Source of the DNA: Allobosea thiooxidans
GTDB taxonomy: Bacteria; Pseudomonadota; Alphaproteobacteria; Rhizobiales; Beijerinckiaceae
NCBI RefSeq assembly: GCF_900168195.1
Contig: NZ_FUYX01000002.1
Coordinates: 441,501 to 505,500, forward strand
DNA length: 64,000 bases
Direction: 5' to 3'
Shown: one piece after another, positions 17,335 through 26,572 of the stretch
How positions within the stretch are numbered: the first letter of the stretch is position 1
How the letters are laid out: the number at the start of each line of letters is the position of its first letter
Notes under the pieces: generated by a model
What the model saw: only the letters and a program-made list of their open reading frames with translations
Database searches by the model: none
Told to the model about the DNA's origin: nothing
Translations under genes and position numbers: made by a program

Positions 17335-18321
17335 ATGACAAGCGGTTTCGAACCCTCCGACGCCACCGGCCGACCGGCCGGGCTGGAGGATTCGGTCGGT
17401 GCCTCCGACGTCCTGAGCGCCATCCGGTCCGGGCTCGACGGCATGTCCGAGAGCCAGCGGCGCGTCGGCCAGCTCTTCCTGGGCGACCCGGAATGGGCGG
17501 TGAAGGCGAATGTCGAGGAGATCGCGACCCGCGCCGGCGTCAGTGCGCCGACGATCGTCCGCTTCGCCCGGGCGATCGGCTGCGAGGGGCTCAAGGACCT
17601 GAAGCTCAAGCTTGCCGGGGCGCTCGCGCTCGGCGCCCCCTTCCTGCACCGTTCGGTGCATGTCGGCGAGACTGCGGCCGAGGTGGTGCGCAATGTCACC
17701 GGCAGCATGACGACGGTGCTCGCCGACTGGCAGCGTCGCCTCGATCCGGGCGAGCTCGATCGGGCGGCGGCGGCGATCAACCGCGCACGTCGGATCGACT
17801 GCCTCGGCACCGGCGCGACCTCGCATTTCCTGGCGCAGGACCTGCAGGCCCGGCTGTTTCGCCTCGGCCTGACGGCGAACGCCTTCTCGGACGCGCATTT
17901 CCAGCTCGTCGCCGCCGCGACGCTGACCTCGGCAGACGTCCTCGTCTCGATCTCCTTCGTCGGCCGCATGCCGACGCTGCTGCGCGCGGTCGAGGTCGGC
18001 CGGGCGCGCGGCGCGACCGTGATCGCGCTGACCCAGGCGCGCACGCCCTTGGCCGAGCTCGCCCATGTCGTGCTGCCGATGGACGTGCCGCGCGACGCGA
18101 CCATGCTTGTCGGTACCGATGCCTATGTCGTGCAGCTGATCGCGATCGAGGTGCTGATGATCCTGGTCGGGCTGCGGCAGGGGACCAGCCTGATCGGCCG
18201 CATGAACGACCTGCACCATGTGCTGCGTACCTATGGCATCGACCGCGAGGACCCCTCGGTGCTGCATGCGGGCTGGCGGCAGATGCTGGCCTCCGATCTC
18301 GGCCTGCCCGAGACGGGATAG
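17335..18321 (+). CDS. MurR/RpiR family transcriptional regulator
   Basis: A 328-residue two-domain regulator. The N-terminal HTH_6 domain covers about residues 25-100 (SESQRRVGQLFLGDP ... RAGVSAPTIVRFARAIGC). The SIS domain covers about 130-270 and includes LGTGATSHFLAQDL and TSADVLVSISFVGRM. SIS domains bind phosphosugars, so the protein probably senses a phosphorylated product of the transported compound. The start at 17335 is chosen by homology; the frame is open further upstream, overlapping the permease gene. It lies 103 bp after the permease and may control the GAAAT repeats at 13586-13728. Confidence 0.9.
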   Translation: MTSGFEPSDATGRPAGLEDSVGASDVLSAIRSGLDGMSESQRRVGQLFLGDPEWAVKANVEEIATRAGVSAPTIVRFARAIGCEGLKDLKLKLAGALALGAPFLHRSVHVGETAAEVVRNVTGSMTTVLADWQRRLDPGELDRAAAAINRARRIDCLGTGATSHFLAQDLQARLFRLGLTANAFSDAHFQLVAAATLTSADVLVSISFVGRMPTLLRAVEVGRARGATVIALTQARTPLAELAHVVLPMDVPRDATMLVGTDAYVVQLIAIEVLMILVGLRQGTSLIGRMNDLHHVLRTYGIDREDPSVLHAGWRQMLASDLGLPETG

Positions 18322-18399
18322 GGCGGCATCGGTCGCCCCGTGGAGCCCGGTCGGCCGGAGCCGATCCGGGACAGCCCTTGCATTTGACGTGGAGCGGCT

Positions 18400-19242
18400 A
18401 TGATGCGTCCGCCTCGACCCGGCCTGCCGGTCGCGGCCAGCCCGCGACATGGAATTGTGATGAGCCCTTCCGCCCCGGACATCGAGACGCTGACGCCGCG
18501 CCAGAGGCAGATACTCGACGTCGTGCAGGAGCTCGGCTTCACCACGCTCGAGACCTTGGCCGAACGATTCGGCGTCTCGGCCCAAACGGTCCGTCGCGAG
18601 ATCATCCGGCTGCAGGCCGGCAATTTCCTGCAGCGCTTCCATGGCGGGGCGGGACTGGCCTCCGGCGGCATCCGCTCGGCCTATGCCCAGAAGCTGACGG
18701 TCTCGCCGCATGGCAAGCAGCGGATCGGCGCGGCGGTGGCGGGCATCGTGCCGCCTGGCGCCTCGGTCTTCCTCGATGTCGGCACCACCGTCGAGGCGGC
18801 TGCGCGCGCGCTCATCAACAAGCCGGGGCTGCGCGTGGTCACGGCGAGTGTCGGCGTCGCCCAGATCTTCTGCAGAAACGGCGTCTTCGACGTGGTCGTC
18901 ACCGGCGGCACGACGCGCGGTGCCAATGGCTCGCTGGTGGGGCAGGCGGCGATCGCCAGCATCATGGGGTTTCGCTTCGACTACGCGATCATCGGTCTGG
19001 GCGGCTTCGACGACGACGGTGCGCCGATGGATTTCGACCTCGAGAAGATCGCTGTCCGCCAGGCTGCGATCGGCCGGTCGCGGCAGGTGCTGGCGCTCGC
19101 CGACCACAGCAAGTTCGAGCAGGTCGGGACGGCGCGGGTCGCGCCCGCGGAAACCATGAGCCTGATCGTCGTCGACGCCGAGCCCGGTCCGCGCCTGCGT
19201 GCCAGTTGGGAGCGCAGCGGAACCCGCTGGCTCGTGGCCTGA
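18400..19242 (+). CDS. DeoR/GlpR family transcriptional regulator
   Basis: Repressor-type protein of up to 280 residues. The N-terminal DeoR helix-turn-helix includes FTTLETLAERFGVSAQTVRR and GNFLQRFHGGA; the C-terminal sensor domain includes FLDVGTTVEAAARAL, the phosphosugar-binding loop of the family, and ALADHSKFEQVG. GGAGCGG lies 6 bp before the tandem ATGs at 18400/18403; an alternative ATG at 18460 fits the family N-terminus but has a weak site. DeoR proteins usually respond to a sugar phosphate. It precedes the phn-type importer on the same strand. Confidence 0.9.
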   Translation: MMRPPRPGLPVAASPRHGIVMSPSAPDIETLTPRQRQILDVVQELGFTTLETLAERFGVSAQTVRREIIRLQAGNFLQRFHGGAGLASGGIRSAYAQKLTVSPHGKQRIGAAVAGIVPPGASVFLDVGTTVEAAARALINKPGLRVVTASVGVAQIFCRNGVFDVVVTGGTTRGANGSLVGQAAIASIMGFRFDYAIIGLGGFDDDGAPMDFDLEKIAVRQAAIGRSRQVLALADHSKFEQVGTARVAPAETMSLIVVDAEPGPRLRASWERSGTRWLVA

Positions 19243-19287
19243 AAGCCGGTTCGCCTCCCGCCAATTCTTAGCCGGCACTCTTGCGTC

Positions 19288-19307
19288 CCTGATCGATTTT
19301 GATCAGG
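19288..19307. promoter_or_regulatory. Inverted repeat upstream of the phnD-type gene (candidate DeoR operator)
   Basis: CCTGATC (19288-19294) and GATCAGG (19301-19307) form perfect 7-bp arms around GATTTT. It lies 55-74 bp before the binding-protein ATG and just after the DeoR-type gene, the right place for autoregulated control of the importer. No second copy was found nearby. Confidence 0.4.
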
Positions 19308-19361
19308 ATGGAAGAAATCTTACACGAGCGCTGTCAGGGCGCCGATCCCAGGGAGGTTGCC

Positions 19362-20351
19362 ATGCTGCGCGCCAAGATCGCGTCTCTTTGCCTGTTCGCT
19401 TTCGGCTTCGGCCTTGCCGCTCCGGCGCAGGCGCAGGATTGCGCGAATCGCGGCACGCTCGATGCCCGCTATTGCGACGCCAACCGCGATCTGATCGCCG
19501 ACACCCCGACCGATCCGGCGAAGCAGAAGGATCCGGACACGCTGATCTTCTCCTACACGCCGGTGGAGGACCCTTCGGTCTACGAGAACGTCTTCGCCGA
19601 CTTCCTCGCCCATCTGAGCAAGGTGACCGGCAAGAAGATCAAATGGTTCGGCGCCGAGTCCTATGCCGCGCAGGTCGAGGCGATGCGTTCCGGTCGCCTC
19701 CACATCGCCGGCGTCGCCAGCGGCCCGACACCGTTCGCGGTCAATCTCGCCGGCTTCTCGCCGATCGTGGCGATGGCCAAGAAGGACGATTCGATCGGCT
19801 ACACGCTGCAGCTCATCGTGCCGAAGGATTCGCCGATCAAGGGCATCGCCGATCTCAAGGGCAAGCGCGTCGCCCATGTCGCGCCGTCCTCGAACTCGGG
19901 CGATACCGCGCCGCGCATCCTGTTCAAGGAGAAGGGCGTCGTGCCCGGCAAGGACTACGAGGTCCTCTATTCCGGCAAGCACGACAACTCGATCATGGGC
20001 GTGGTCAACAAGGACTACGACGCCGCGCCGGTCGCCTCCAGCGTGGTCGAGCGCATGGCCGATCGCGGCATGTTCAAGCGCGACGACATCCGCATCGTCT
20101 ATGAATCGAGCCCGTTCCCGCGCACGGCCTTCGGCCTCGCCCATGATCTCAAGCCCGAGCTGCAGGCCAAGATCAAGCAGGCCTTCCTGACCTTCGACTT
20201 CCTGAATTCCGGCCTTGCCAAGGAGTTCAAGGACACCAAGGGCTTCAAGGAGCTGAGCTACAAGGACGCCTGGGCCGATATCATCCTGATCCAGGGCAAC
20301 AGCGGCATCACCTACACTCAGGACGGCCTCTCCAAGCTGAAGGGCGATTGA
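19362..20351 (+). CDS. phnD: Phosphonate-type ABC transporter substrate-binding protein
   Basis: Periplasmic receptor of the PhnD family, 329 residues from the ATG at 19362, which follows GGGAGG. The signal peptide is about residues 1-24 ([21 protein letters not shown]). The family pocket segment is seen in [21 protein letters not shown], close to the SxxSG loop that binds the phosphonate group. Four Cys-like positions near the mature N-terminus ([13 protein letters not shown]) could form a disulfide from two Cys. Cargo could be a phosphonate, phosphite or a phosphate ester. Confidence 0.9.
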   Translation: MLRAKIASLCLFAFGFGLAAPAQAQDCANRGTLDARYCDANRDLIADTPTDPAKQKDPDTLIFSYTPVEDPSVYENVFADFLAHLSKVTGKKIKWFGAESYAAQVEAMRSGRLHIAGVASGPTPFAVNLAGFSPIVAMAKKDDSIGYTLQLIVPKDSPIKGIADLKGKRVAHVAPSSNSGDTAPRILFKEKGVVPGKDYEVLYSGKHDNSIMGVVNKDYDAAPVASSVVERMADRGMFKRDDIRIVYESSPFPRTAFGLAHDLKPELQAKIKQAFLTFDFLNSGLAKEFKDTKGFKELSYKDAWADIILIQGNSGITYTQDGLSKLKGD

Positions 20352-21208
20352 TGTCGGCGCAGGTGAGGGCGGTGGCGGGCAGCGGCGTGCCGCTGCTGGC
20401 CGTCGAGGGACTGGCCAAGGTCTATCCGACCGGCAAGAAGGCCCTGGGCGGCGTCGATGTCGTCATCGACCGGCCGCAGCTCGTGGCGGTGATCGGCTCG
20501 TCGGGCGCCGGCAAGAGCACTTTCATCCGCTGCATCAATCGGCTGGTCGAGCCGACTGCCGGCAGCGTCAGGCTCAATGGCGAGGATATCGTCGCGCTTG
20601 ATCGCAAGGGCCTGCGCGCCGCGCGCCGTCGCATCGGCATGATCTTCCAGGAATACAACCTGGTCGAGCGGCTCAGCGTCATGCAGAACCTGCTCTCGGG
20701 GCGGCTCGGCTATGTCGGCTTGTTCGCGGCGCTGCGCTACCGCTTCCCGCCGGAGGACATCCAGGCCGCCTTCGCGCTGCTCGACCGCGTCGGGCTCGAC
20801 GGCTATCACGACCAGCGCGCCGATGCGCTTTCCGGCGGCCAGCGCCAGCGCGTCGGCATCGCGCGCGCCCTGATGCAGCGGCCGGAACTGCTGCTGCTCG
20901 ACGAGCCGACCGCCAGCCTCGACCCCAAGACTTCGCGCCAGATCATGCGCCTCGTGCGCGAGCTCGTCGCCGAGCGCCAGACCCCGGCGATCATCAACAT
21001 CCACGACGTCGCGCTCGCCCGCGCCCATGCCGACCGGATCATCGGCATGAAGGACGGGCTGATCGTCTTCGATGCGGAGGCCTCGGCCCTGACCGATGCG
21101 GCGCTGACCCGCATCTATGGCGAAGAGGACTGGTCGAGGCCGCAGGACGCGGACGACGAGCCTGCGCCGGCGGCGGCCGCGCCGGGCTCGCTCAGCCTGA
21201 TCTCATGA
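20351..21208 (+). CDS. phnC: Phosphonate-type ABC transporter ATP-binding protein
   Basis: ATPase of the importer, 285 residues. Walker [10 protein letters not shown], signature [15 protein letters not shown] and Walker [13 protein letters not shown] are intact. [22 protein letters not shown] is a PhnC-like Q-loop region. The ATG at 20351 overlaps the phnD stop (TGATG). The C-terminus has a short Ala/Pro-rich tail. Order D-C-E-E with overlaps throughout shows a tightly coupled operon. Confidence 0.93.
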   Translation: MSAQVRAVAGSGVPLLAVEGLAKVYPTGKKALGGVDVVIDRPQLVAVIGSSGAGKSTFIRCINRLVEPTAGSVRLNGEDIVALDRKGLRAARRRIGMIFQEYNLVERLSVMQNLLSGRLGYVGLFAALRYRFPPEDIQAAFALLDRVGLDGYHDQRADALSGGQRQRVGIARALMQRPELLLLDEPTASLDPKTSRQIMRLVRELVAERQTPAIINIHDVALARAHADRIIGMKDGLIVFDAEASALTDAALTRIYGEEDWSRPQDADDEPAPAAAAPGSLSLIS

Positions 21209-22008
21209 CGACGGCCGTCTCCTATCCGAGCCGATGGCGCGCGCCGAGCATCTTCGGCAGCCCAGGCCGGCGCCTGGCCTTCTGGGCGCTGGTCGCCGCC
21301 TATCTGGTCTGGTCGCTCTCGTCGCTCAACATCGACACGGCCCGCATCATCGCCGGCCTGCCGCGGGCCTGGACCATCCTCGAACGGATGGTGCCGCCCG
21401 ATTTCAGCCGCTGGCAATTGCTCCTGACCGGCATGGTCGAGAGCGTCCAGATCGCCATCGCCGCGACGATCATCGGGGCCGTGCTCTCGATCCCGCTCGG
21501 CATCGCGGCGGCCGCCAACCTGTCGCCGCGGCCGCTCTATCTCGCGGCACGCGGCTTCATCGTGGTCGGCCGGACCTTCCATGAGGTCATCATCGCGATC
21601 TTCTTCGTGAAGCTCTTCGGCTTCGGGCCGGTGGCGGGCTTGCTGACGCTCGCCTTCTCCTCGGCGATCTTCCTCGGCAAGATGCTGGCCGAGGACATCG
21701 AGAACATGAAGCCCGGCCCGGTCGAGGCGATCCGCGCCACCGGCGCGAGCTTCGGCCAGACTTTCTTCTACGCGGTCGTGCCGCAGGTGCTGGTCAAGAC
21801 GCTGGGCGTGCTGATCTACCGGCTCGATTCCAATCTGCGCCATTCCACCGTGATCGGCATCGTCGGCGCCGGCGGCATCGGCCAGACGCTCTCGGCCTCG
21901 TTCTCGCGCTACGATTTCGACTTTGCCAGCGCGATCCTGCTGACGATCGCGGCCATGGTCGCCTTCGGCGAATGGTTCAGCGACTGGGCAAGGCGGAGGC
22001 TGAGATGA
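21205..22008 (+). CDS. phnE: Phosphonate-type ABC transporter permease (first PhnE)
   Basis: Inner-membrane permease of 267 residues with about six hydrophobic segments. The EAA-type coupling loop is [20 protein letters not shown], and the [20 protein letters not shown] stretch (split: [20 protein letters not shown]) is the PhnE signature. It overlaps phnC by 4 bp. Two PhnE copies probably make a heterodimeric channel, a common layout in rhizobia. Confidence 0.92.
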   Translation: MTTAVSYPSRWRAPSIFGSPGRRLAFWALVAAYLVWSLSSLNIDTARIIAGLPRAWTILERMVPPDFSRWQLLLTGMVESVQIAIAATIIGAVLSIPLGIAAAANLSPRPLYLAARGFIVVGRTFHEVIIAIFFVKLFGFGPVAGLLTLAFSSAIFLGKMLAEDIENMKPGPVEAIRATGASFGQTFFYAVVPQVLVKTLGVLIYRLDSNLRHSTVIGIVGAGGIGQTLSASFSRYDFDFASAILLTIAAMVAFGEWFSDWARRRLR

Positions 22009-22838
22009 CGGCGCATCAGCAGCCCCCGCGCGGAAGCGCCCCCATGCGCGGCTATCCCGACCAGTGGGAGCGCTACTCGCCACGCGAACGCTTCGTCCGC
22101 TGGCTCTGGCTCGCCGGCATCGCCATCGCTGCCGCCTGGTCGGTCTCGGCGCTCGACATCGAATGGGCCTTCTTCGCCGACGCTCATGAGCAGGCAGCCG
22201 ACCTGATCGAGCGGATGTGGCCGCCGCGCTGGTCCTATTTCCCGCGCATCGTCCAGCCGCTGATCGAGACGCTGCACATCGCGACGCTCGGCACGATGAT
22301 CGCGATCGTCTTCGCCTTGCCGGTGGCCTTCCTGGCGGCGCGCAACACCACCTGGAACCAGGGGACCTGGCTGATCGGCCGCGGCATGCTGGTGCTGTCG
22401 CGCTCGATCAACACCGTGATCTGGGGGCTCGTCTTCGTCGCGATCTTCGGGCCGGGGCCGGTCGCCGGCATCTGCGCGGTCGCGGCCCGGTCGGTCGGCT
22501 TCATCGCCAAACTCGTCGCCGAGGCGATCGAGGAGGTCGATGCCGGCCAGATCGAGGCGGTGGAGGCGACCGGCGCCAGCACGCTGCAGGTCTACGGCGT
22601 CGCCATCCTGCCGCAGATCCTGCCGGTGCTGATCGGCACCTCGATCTACCGCTGGGACATCAATGTGCGCGAATCGAGCGTTCTCGGCTTCGTCGGCGCC
22701 GGCGGCATCGGGCTGCTGCTCTACGCCTCGATCAACCAGTTCGCCTGGTCGCAGGCGATCGTGATCCTGATCGCCATCCTCGGCATCGTCATCATCAGCG
22801 AGGCGCTTTCTGCCTATGTCCGCTCCCGCATTGTCTGA
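22005..22838 (+). CDS. phnE: Phosphonate-type ABC transporter permease (second PhnE)
   Basis: Partner permease of 277 residues from the ATG at 22005, which overlaps the previous stop as ATGA. The coupling loop VEATGASTLQVYGVAILPQI and ESSVLGFVGAGGIGLLLYAS match the first PhnE position by position. The protein keeps the paired W residues and LDIEWAFFADAHEQAADLIE periplasmic loop. The frame overlaps the start of the HAD gene by 23 bp. Confidence 0.92.
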   Translation: MTAHQQPPRGSAPMRGYPDQWERYSPRERFVRWLWLAGIAIAAAWSVSALDIEWAFFADAHEQAADLIERMWPPRWSYFPRIVQPLIETLHIATLGTMIAIVFALPVAFLAARNTTWNQGTWLIGRGMLVLSRSINTVIWGLVFVAIFGPGPVAGICAVAARSVGFIAKLVAEAIEEVDAGQIEAVEATGASTLQVYGVAILPQILPVLIGTSIYRWDINVRESSVLGFVGAGGIGLLLYASINQFAWSQAIVILIAILGIVIISEALSAYVRSRIV

Positions 22839-23718
22839 GCCGCGGGCGAAGACCGCATTTCCCGGCGGCATGGCCGCGCTGGCAGGCCGCTATGACGGCT
22901 TCCTGCTCGACCAATGGGGTGTTCTGCATGACGGCACCCGGCCCTATCCCCGCGCGATCGCCTGCCTCGAACGTCTGCGCGCGGCGGGCAAGGCTGTGAT
23001 CATCCTGTCCAATTCGGGCCGGAGCGGCCGCGACAACGAGGCGGTCCTCGCCGGGATGGGGTTCGCACGCCATCTCTACGACCATGTCGCCTCGGCCGGG
23101 GACGATGCGCGCGATGCGCTGGCGAAGCGCTCCGAGCCGGCGTATCGCGATCTCGGCAGGCGCTGCCTGCTGCTGGCGCGGCCGGGCGAGGAGCATCTCG
23201 CCGAGGGGCTCGGTCTGACGCTGGCGGACGCGCCGGAGCGTGCCGATTTCCTCTTCGTGATGAGCATGGATTCCGATCGGCAGTCGGTCTCCGGCTGGCG
23301 ACCAGTACTGGTCGAGGCGCTGCAGCGCGGCCTGCCGATGATCTGCGGCAATCCGGACCGCTACCGCGTCCATGCCGATGGCGGGCTGCGCGAGGCTCCG
23401 GGCCTCGTCGCACTCACCTATGAGAAGATGGGCGGCTCGGTGCATTATCATGGCAAGCCGCATCCTCGGATCTACCGGGGCTGTCTCGAGCTCATGCAAG
23501 TGCCCGCCGCCCGCCTGCTGGCGATCGGCGACTCGCTCGAGCACGATGTCGCGGGCGCCGGCACGGCCGGGATCGATGCGGCCTTCATCGCAGGCGGGAT
23601 CCATGAGGGCGAGCTCGCCTGGCGATCGGGGGCAGTCGAGCCGGAAAGCTGCCTGGCACTGTTCGCGCGCGAAGGCCGCCAGCCGCGCTTCTGCCTCTCC
23701 CGGTTCGCCTGGGACTGA
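22816..23718 (+). CDS. HAD superfamily protein, class IIA (NagD-like, TIGR01459 type)
   Basis: Cytoplasmic HAD-fold protein of 300 residues. Motif I is YDGFLLDQWGVLHDG (Asp32 nucleophile; the +2 position is Trp34 instead of the usual Asp). Motif II is IILSNSGR, the motif III Lys is in YHGKPHPRIY and motif IV is LAIGDSLEHDVAGA. The missing +2 Asp is common in this subfamily but makes ordinary phosphatase activity uncertain. It overlaps phnE, so it is part of the importer operon and probably acts on the imported phospho-compound or its product. Confidence 0.87.
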   Translation: MSAPALSEPRAKTAFPGGMAALAGRYDGFLLDQWGVLHDGTRPYPRAIACLERLRAAGKAVIILSNSGRSGRDNEAVLAGMGFARHLYDHVASAGDDARDALAKRSEPAYRDLGRRCLLLARPGEEHLAEGLGLTLADAPERADFLFVMSMDSDRQSVSGWRPVLVEALQRGLPMICGNPDRYRVHADGGLREAPGLVALTYEKMGGSVHYHGKPHPRIYRGCLELMQVPAARLLAIGDSLEHDVAGAGTAGIDAAFIAGGIHEGELAWRSGAVEPESCLALFAREGRQPRFCLSRFAWD

Positions 23719-23727
23719 AGCCCATCG

Positions 23728-23742
23728 CGCCGCGAGGCGGCG
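23728..23742. terminator. Hairpin between convergent HAD and GH5 genes
   Basis: CGCCGC (23728-23733) and GCGGCG (23737-23742) form a 6-bp stem with a GAG loop in the 30-bp gap. No U-tract on either side, so it is only a weak bidirectional terminator candidate. Confidence 0.3.
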
Positions 23743-23748
23743 GCAAGC

Positions 23749-24987
23749 TCAGTTGGCGGGGGGCTTGCGCAGCGTCCGCGCAGCGGCGGCGCGCATCACC
23801 GACCAGAGCGGCGAGCCGTCGTTGCGGATGTCGAACTGGTCATGCGCGTCGGCCGGGAAACGGCCGTGGTCCTGCCGCGAGACGAGGCGCCAGACGATCC
23901 AGCCGGCGCAGCCCTCCTGCTGATCCAGCGTCGCCAACCAGTCGTCATAGGCGGCGGGCTGGCCGCGATTGCTGCGCGCCCAGCCGAACTCGGAAAGCAA
24001 CGCCGGCTTGCCCGCCTTCCGGGCAATGCCGCAGAATTCGACGATCTGATCGCGGAAATCCGCGGCCGTCTGGCCGTAATATTTCGGATAGCCGTGCCAG
24101 CCGCTGTAATCGATGTCCTTCAGGAGGAGGTCGGACATTTTCGTTCCGGTGTTCGCATGCCCCGAGGTCAGGAGCTGCTTGGGCGCGATCGTCTTCACCA
24201 GGGCGGCCATCTCGGCGATCCAGGCGTCGCGCAACTGGTCGGGCTGGGCATTGGGCTCGTTCATCAGCTCCCAGGCCATGATCGTCGGATCGTCCTTGTA
24301 GGCGATGCCGGTCAGTCGGTTGCGCCGGTTGACGACGTAATGCACCCAGGCGCGATAGTCGGCCTTGGTCCGCTCGTCCTTGAAGAAGAAGCCGGTCTTG
24401 TCCGTGCTGCCATACCAGGCGCGCATCTGCTGGGAGCCGCCGGTATAGGCCCAGAAATCGAGGAAGGCGATCATCAGCCGGAGGTTGCGCTTGGCCGCCT
24501 CGGCGATCAGGAAGTCGACCTTCCGGAAGCCTTCGTCATGGATTGCCATGCTGCGGGTCGCGGGATTGAAGGACAGCAGGTAGTTTCCCTTCACGCCGAG
24601 ATTGCTCGCCTCCGCCGCGCTGGTGAAATCCCAGATCGTGGGAACGGTGCCATCGGTTGAGCCGATCACCGGCTGGAGGAAGGTGCGGACAACGTTGGCG
24701 CCCATGGCGACGGCGTCGTCGAGAACGGCCAGCACCTCGCGCTCGCTGCCGAATGTCAGGTAGTGATTGTTGACGCCAGCGACGCGGAATTCACCGCCGT
24801 CGAGCATGAAGCTGCTGCCCGCTACGGTGACGAAGCCGGGCTTGGCGGCTTCAGTCGAGCCCTGGGCATTCACGCCGGTCGCGGCGGTCAGGCCGACGAT
24901 CAGTGCGGCCAATACTCCGAAGCGGCAAATGCAGCGCCAGAACTTCGCCGTCGTTCCCTGCAACGCGGATGCTGAGGATTTGGACAT
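23749..24987 (-). CDS. Secreted glycoside hydrolase family 5-like protein (beta-mannanase type)
   Basis: A 412-residue (beta/alpha)8 hydrolase. The N-terminus has a charged start, then FGVLAALIVGLTAATGVNAQ as signal peptide. Acid/base Glu244 lies in AWELMNEPN and nucleophile Glu333 in LLSEFGW. The FRVAGVNNHYLTFGSEREV opening and SGWHGYPKYYG loop resemble mannan endo-1,4-beta-mannosidases. It is divergent from the polysaccharide export gene, so it may trim or release the exopolysaccharide made by this cluster. Substrate is not certain. Confidence 0.85.
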   Translation of the reverse strand: MSKSSASALQGTTAKFWRCICRFGVLAALIVGLTAATGVNAQGSTEAAKPGFVTVAGSSFMLDGGEFRVAGVNNHYLTFGSEREVLAVLDDAVAMGANVVRTFLQPVIGSTDGTVPTIWDFTSAAEASNLGVKGNYLLSFNPATRSMAIHDEGFRKVDFLIAEAAKRNLRLMIAFLDFWAYTGGSQQMRAWYGSTDKTGFFFKDERTKADYRAWVHYVVNRRNRLTGIAYKDDPTIMAWELMNEPNAQPDQLRDAWIAEMAALVKTIAPKQLLTSGHANTGTKMSDLLLKDIDYSGWHGYPKYYGQTAADFRDQIVEFCGIARKAGKPALLSEFGWARSNRGQPAAYDDWLATLDQQEGCAGWIVWRLVSRQDHGRFPADAHDQFDIRNDGSPLWSVMRAAAARTLRKPPAN

Positions 24988-25172
24988 ATGCGCTAGGTCC
25001 CGGTTGGCTGTTTGGCGCTGTCTTGGAGAGAATTTACTGTTACCTGCGAATCGTCGAGGTCAATTCCCTTACGTCCTGTCAGCGTTATTGTGATTCATCT
25101 AACAGTTGATTTCTTTTTGACACCTACGGAAGGATAAGGTTAATGTAAATTAACTAGAAACGGAATACCGTC
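24988..25172. promoter_or_regulatory. Divergent promoter region of GH5 and export genes
   Basis: A 185-bp AT-rich gap. A rightward -35-like TTGACA is at 25117-25122; the best -10 at 18 bp spacing is only TAATGT (25141-25146). AACAGTTGA (25101-25109) is repeated exactly in the other divergent promoter gap of this cluster at 33700-33708. Confidence 0.35.
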
Positions 25173-26504
25173 ATGACCCGTCGCTGCCATACAGGTTTCT
25201 GGGTTGCCGGGTTGGCCCTGGCCGGCCTGACAATCCAAGCCGATGCCTGGAACGCAACCGCCATGGCCCAGGATGGGCCCGCCGTCGCAGCACCCCTGGC
25301 CGAGATGTCGTCGCGCGGGGATGCGGCCCTGCTCATGCCGGGCGACCGGCTGCGGATCGACCTGTTCGAGCGGATCGAGCCGGAAGACGACCGATGGGCT
25401 GCCCGCAGGCGCGCGGGCCGGCCGGACCAGAGCTTCTACCCGCGGCAGGATATGACCGGCGAGTTCGTCGTCCAGCCCGACGGGACGCTGCCGATGCCGC
25501 TGATCGGGAATATCCGGGCCGAGGGGCGCAGCGGCGCCGCGGTGGCCGAGTCGATCGCCGCCACCTTCGAGGCTGTCATCGGACGTACGGCCCGGGTGAC
25601 CCAGTCGCTGGTCGAGCGGCCTCCGGTCTCGATCGTCGGGCCGGTGCGCCAGCCGGGCATCTTCCGCTATGTCACCGGCATGACCGTCCAGCATGTGCTG
25701 GCTCTGGCCGGCGGCTTGCGTCGTGCCGACGATAACTGGGTGCGCGTCGAATATGCACGGGAGCAGGCCAGGATCCCGGCGGCGCGGGAGCGCTTCCAGC
25801 GGCTTCAGGTGGAGGTGCAACTGCTGCGCGCCGAGCGGGAAGGGGACGGCGACGAGCCGAATCTGCGCGCCCTGGTGGGCGTGGCGCGGAACCTGATCGA
25901 CGAGGCCCGCAACGGCCGCCAGCGCATCCGCGAGGCCTATGCCGAGCGCCGGGCCACGCTCGACGCCGCGGCGGTGGCGGCCCAGGAGGCGCTCGACATC
26001 ACCCAGGACCGCCTCGCGGCGGCGGCCGTCGGCGTCAAGCATCGGGAGGAGCGTCTCAAGGCGCTCAAGCCGCTGGCGGACGCCAACAATATCGGCAAGC
26101 CGGTCTATCTCGAGGCAAGCGTGCAGCTCAGCGAAGCCAATGAGCGGCGGCTCGCGGCCTCGGGGCTGGTCGCCGACGCGCGGCTGCGGCTGGCTGGCGC
26201 GCAGAGCGAATTGTCCCGCTTCGAACTGGACAGGCGGGTCGAACTCGACCGCCTGCTCGCGCAGCGGCTGCAGGAAATGGGTGAGGCACGGACGGCGCTC
26301 CAGTCGTCGGAGTCGGTCGTGACCTTGCTGGCTCCAGAGGTCGAAGCCGATACGGGCGCGCTCGCATCCTTCGATTTCGAGATCGTCAGACGGCGTGGAA
26401 ACGAGTGGGAAAGGATAACCGCAACACCGGCCGCAGTCGTCGAGCCGGGAGATCTGATCAAGTTTGAGATCAATCGCAACAAGATCGTCGTTGCGAACCA
26501 ATAA
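25173..26504 (+). CDS. Polysaccharide export protein, ExoF/Wza-like
   Basis: A 443-residue periplasmic protein. The N-terminal signal peptide ends near NATAMAQ and has no lipobox Cys, unlike Wza. The Poly_export domain is about residues 50-155 (LLMPGDRLRIDLFERIEPE, FVVQPDGTLPMPLIGNI), then an SLBB domain (SIVGPVRQPGIFRYVTGMTV). Residues about 190-380 are strongly charged and helical, a long coiled coil. This plan matches rhizobial ExoF, which works with an ExoP-type copolymerase to move exopolysaccharide out. No such copolymerase is in the window. Confidence 0.88.
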   Translation: MTRRCHTGFWVAGLALAGLTIQADAWNATAMAQDGPAVAAPLAEMSSRGDAALLMPGDRLRIDLFERIEPEDDRWAARRRAGRPDQSFYPRQDMTGEFVVQPDGTLPMPLIGNIRAEGRSGAAVAESIAATFEAVIGRTARVTQSLVERPPVSIVGPVRQPGIFRYVTGMTVQHVLALAGGLRRADDNWVRVEYAREQARIPAARERFQRLQVEVQLLRAEREGDGDEPNLRALVGVARNLIDEARNGRQRIREAYAERRATLDAAAVAAQEALDITQDRLAAAAVGVKHREERLKALKPLADANNIGKPVYLEASVQLSEANERRLAASGLVADARLRLAGAQSELSRFELDRRVELDRLLAQRLQEMGEARTALQSSESVVTLLAPEVEADTGALASFDFEIVRRRGNEWERITATPAAVVEPGDLIKFEINRNKIVVANQ

Positions 26505-26572
26505 AAAATCCAAGATGCGTTTGCTGGACTACACGTGATCGTACGACAACAACAATAACATCGGAGCGTGTC

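Noticed and set aside
16996..19278. 760-codon open frame on the minus strand
   Set aside because: It lies opposite the RpiR and DeoR genes, has the Asp/Arg/His-rich make-up of GC-rich antisense frames and no recognisable domain.
22816..23718. PhnX-type phosphonatase assignment for the HAD protein
   Set aside because: It has class IIA motifs (LLDQWGV, IILSNSGR) and the NagD-like cap position, not the phosphonatase cap Lys pattern.
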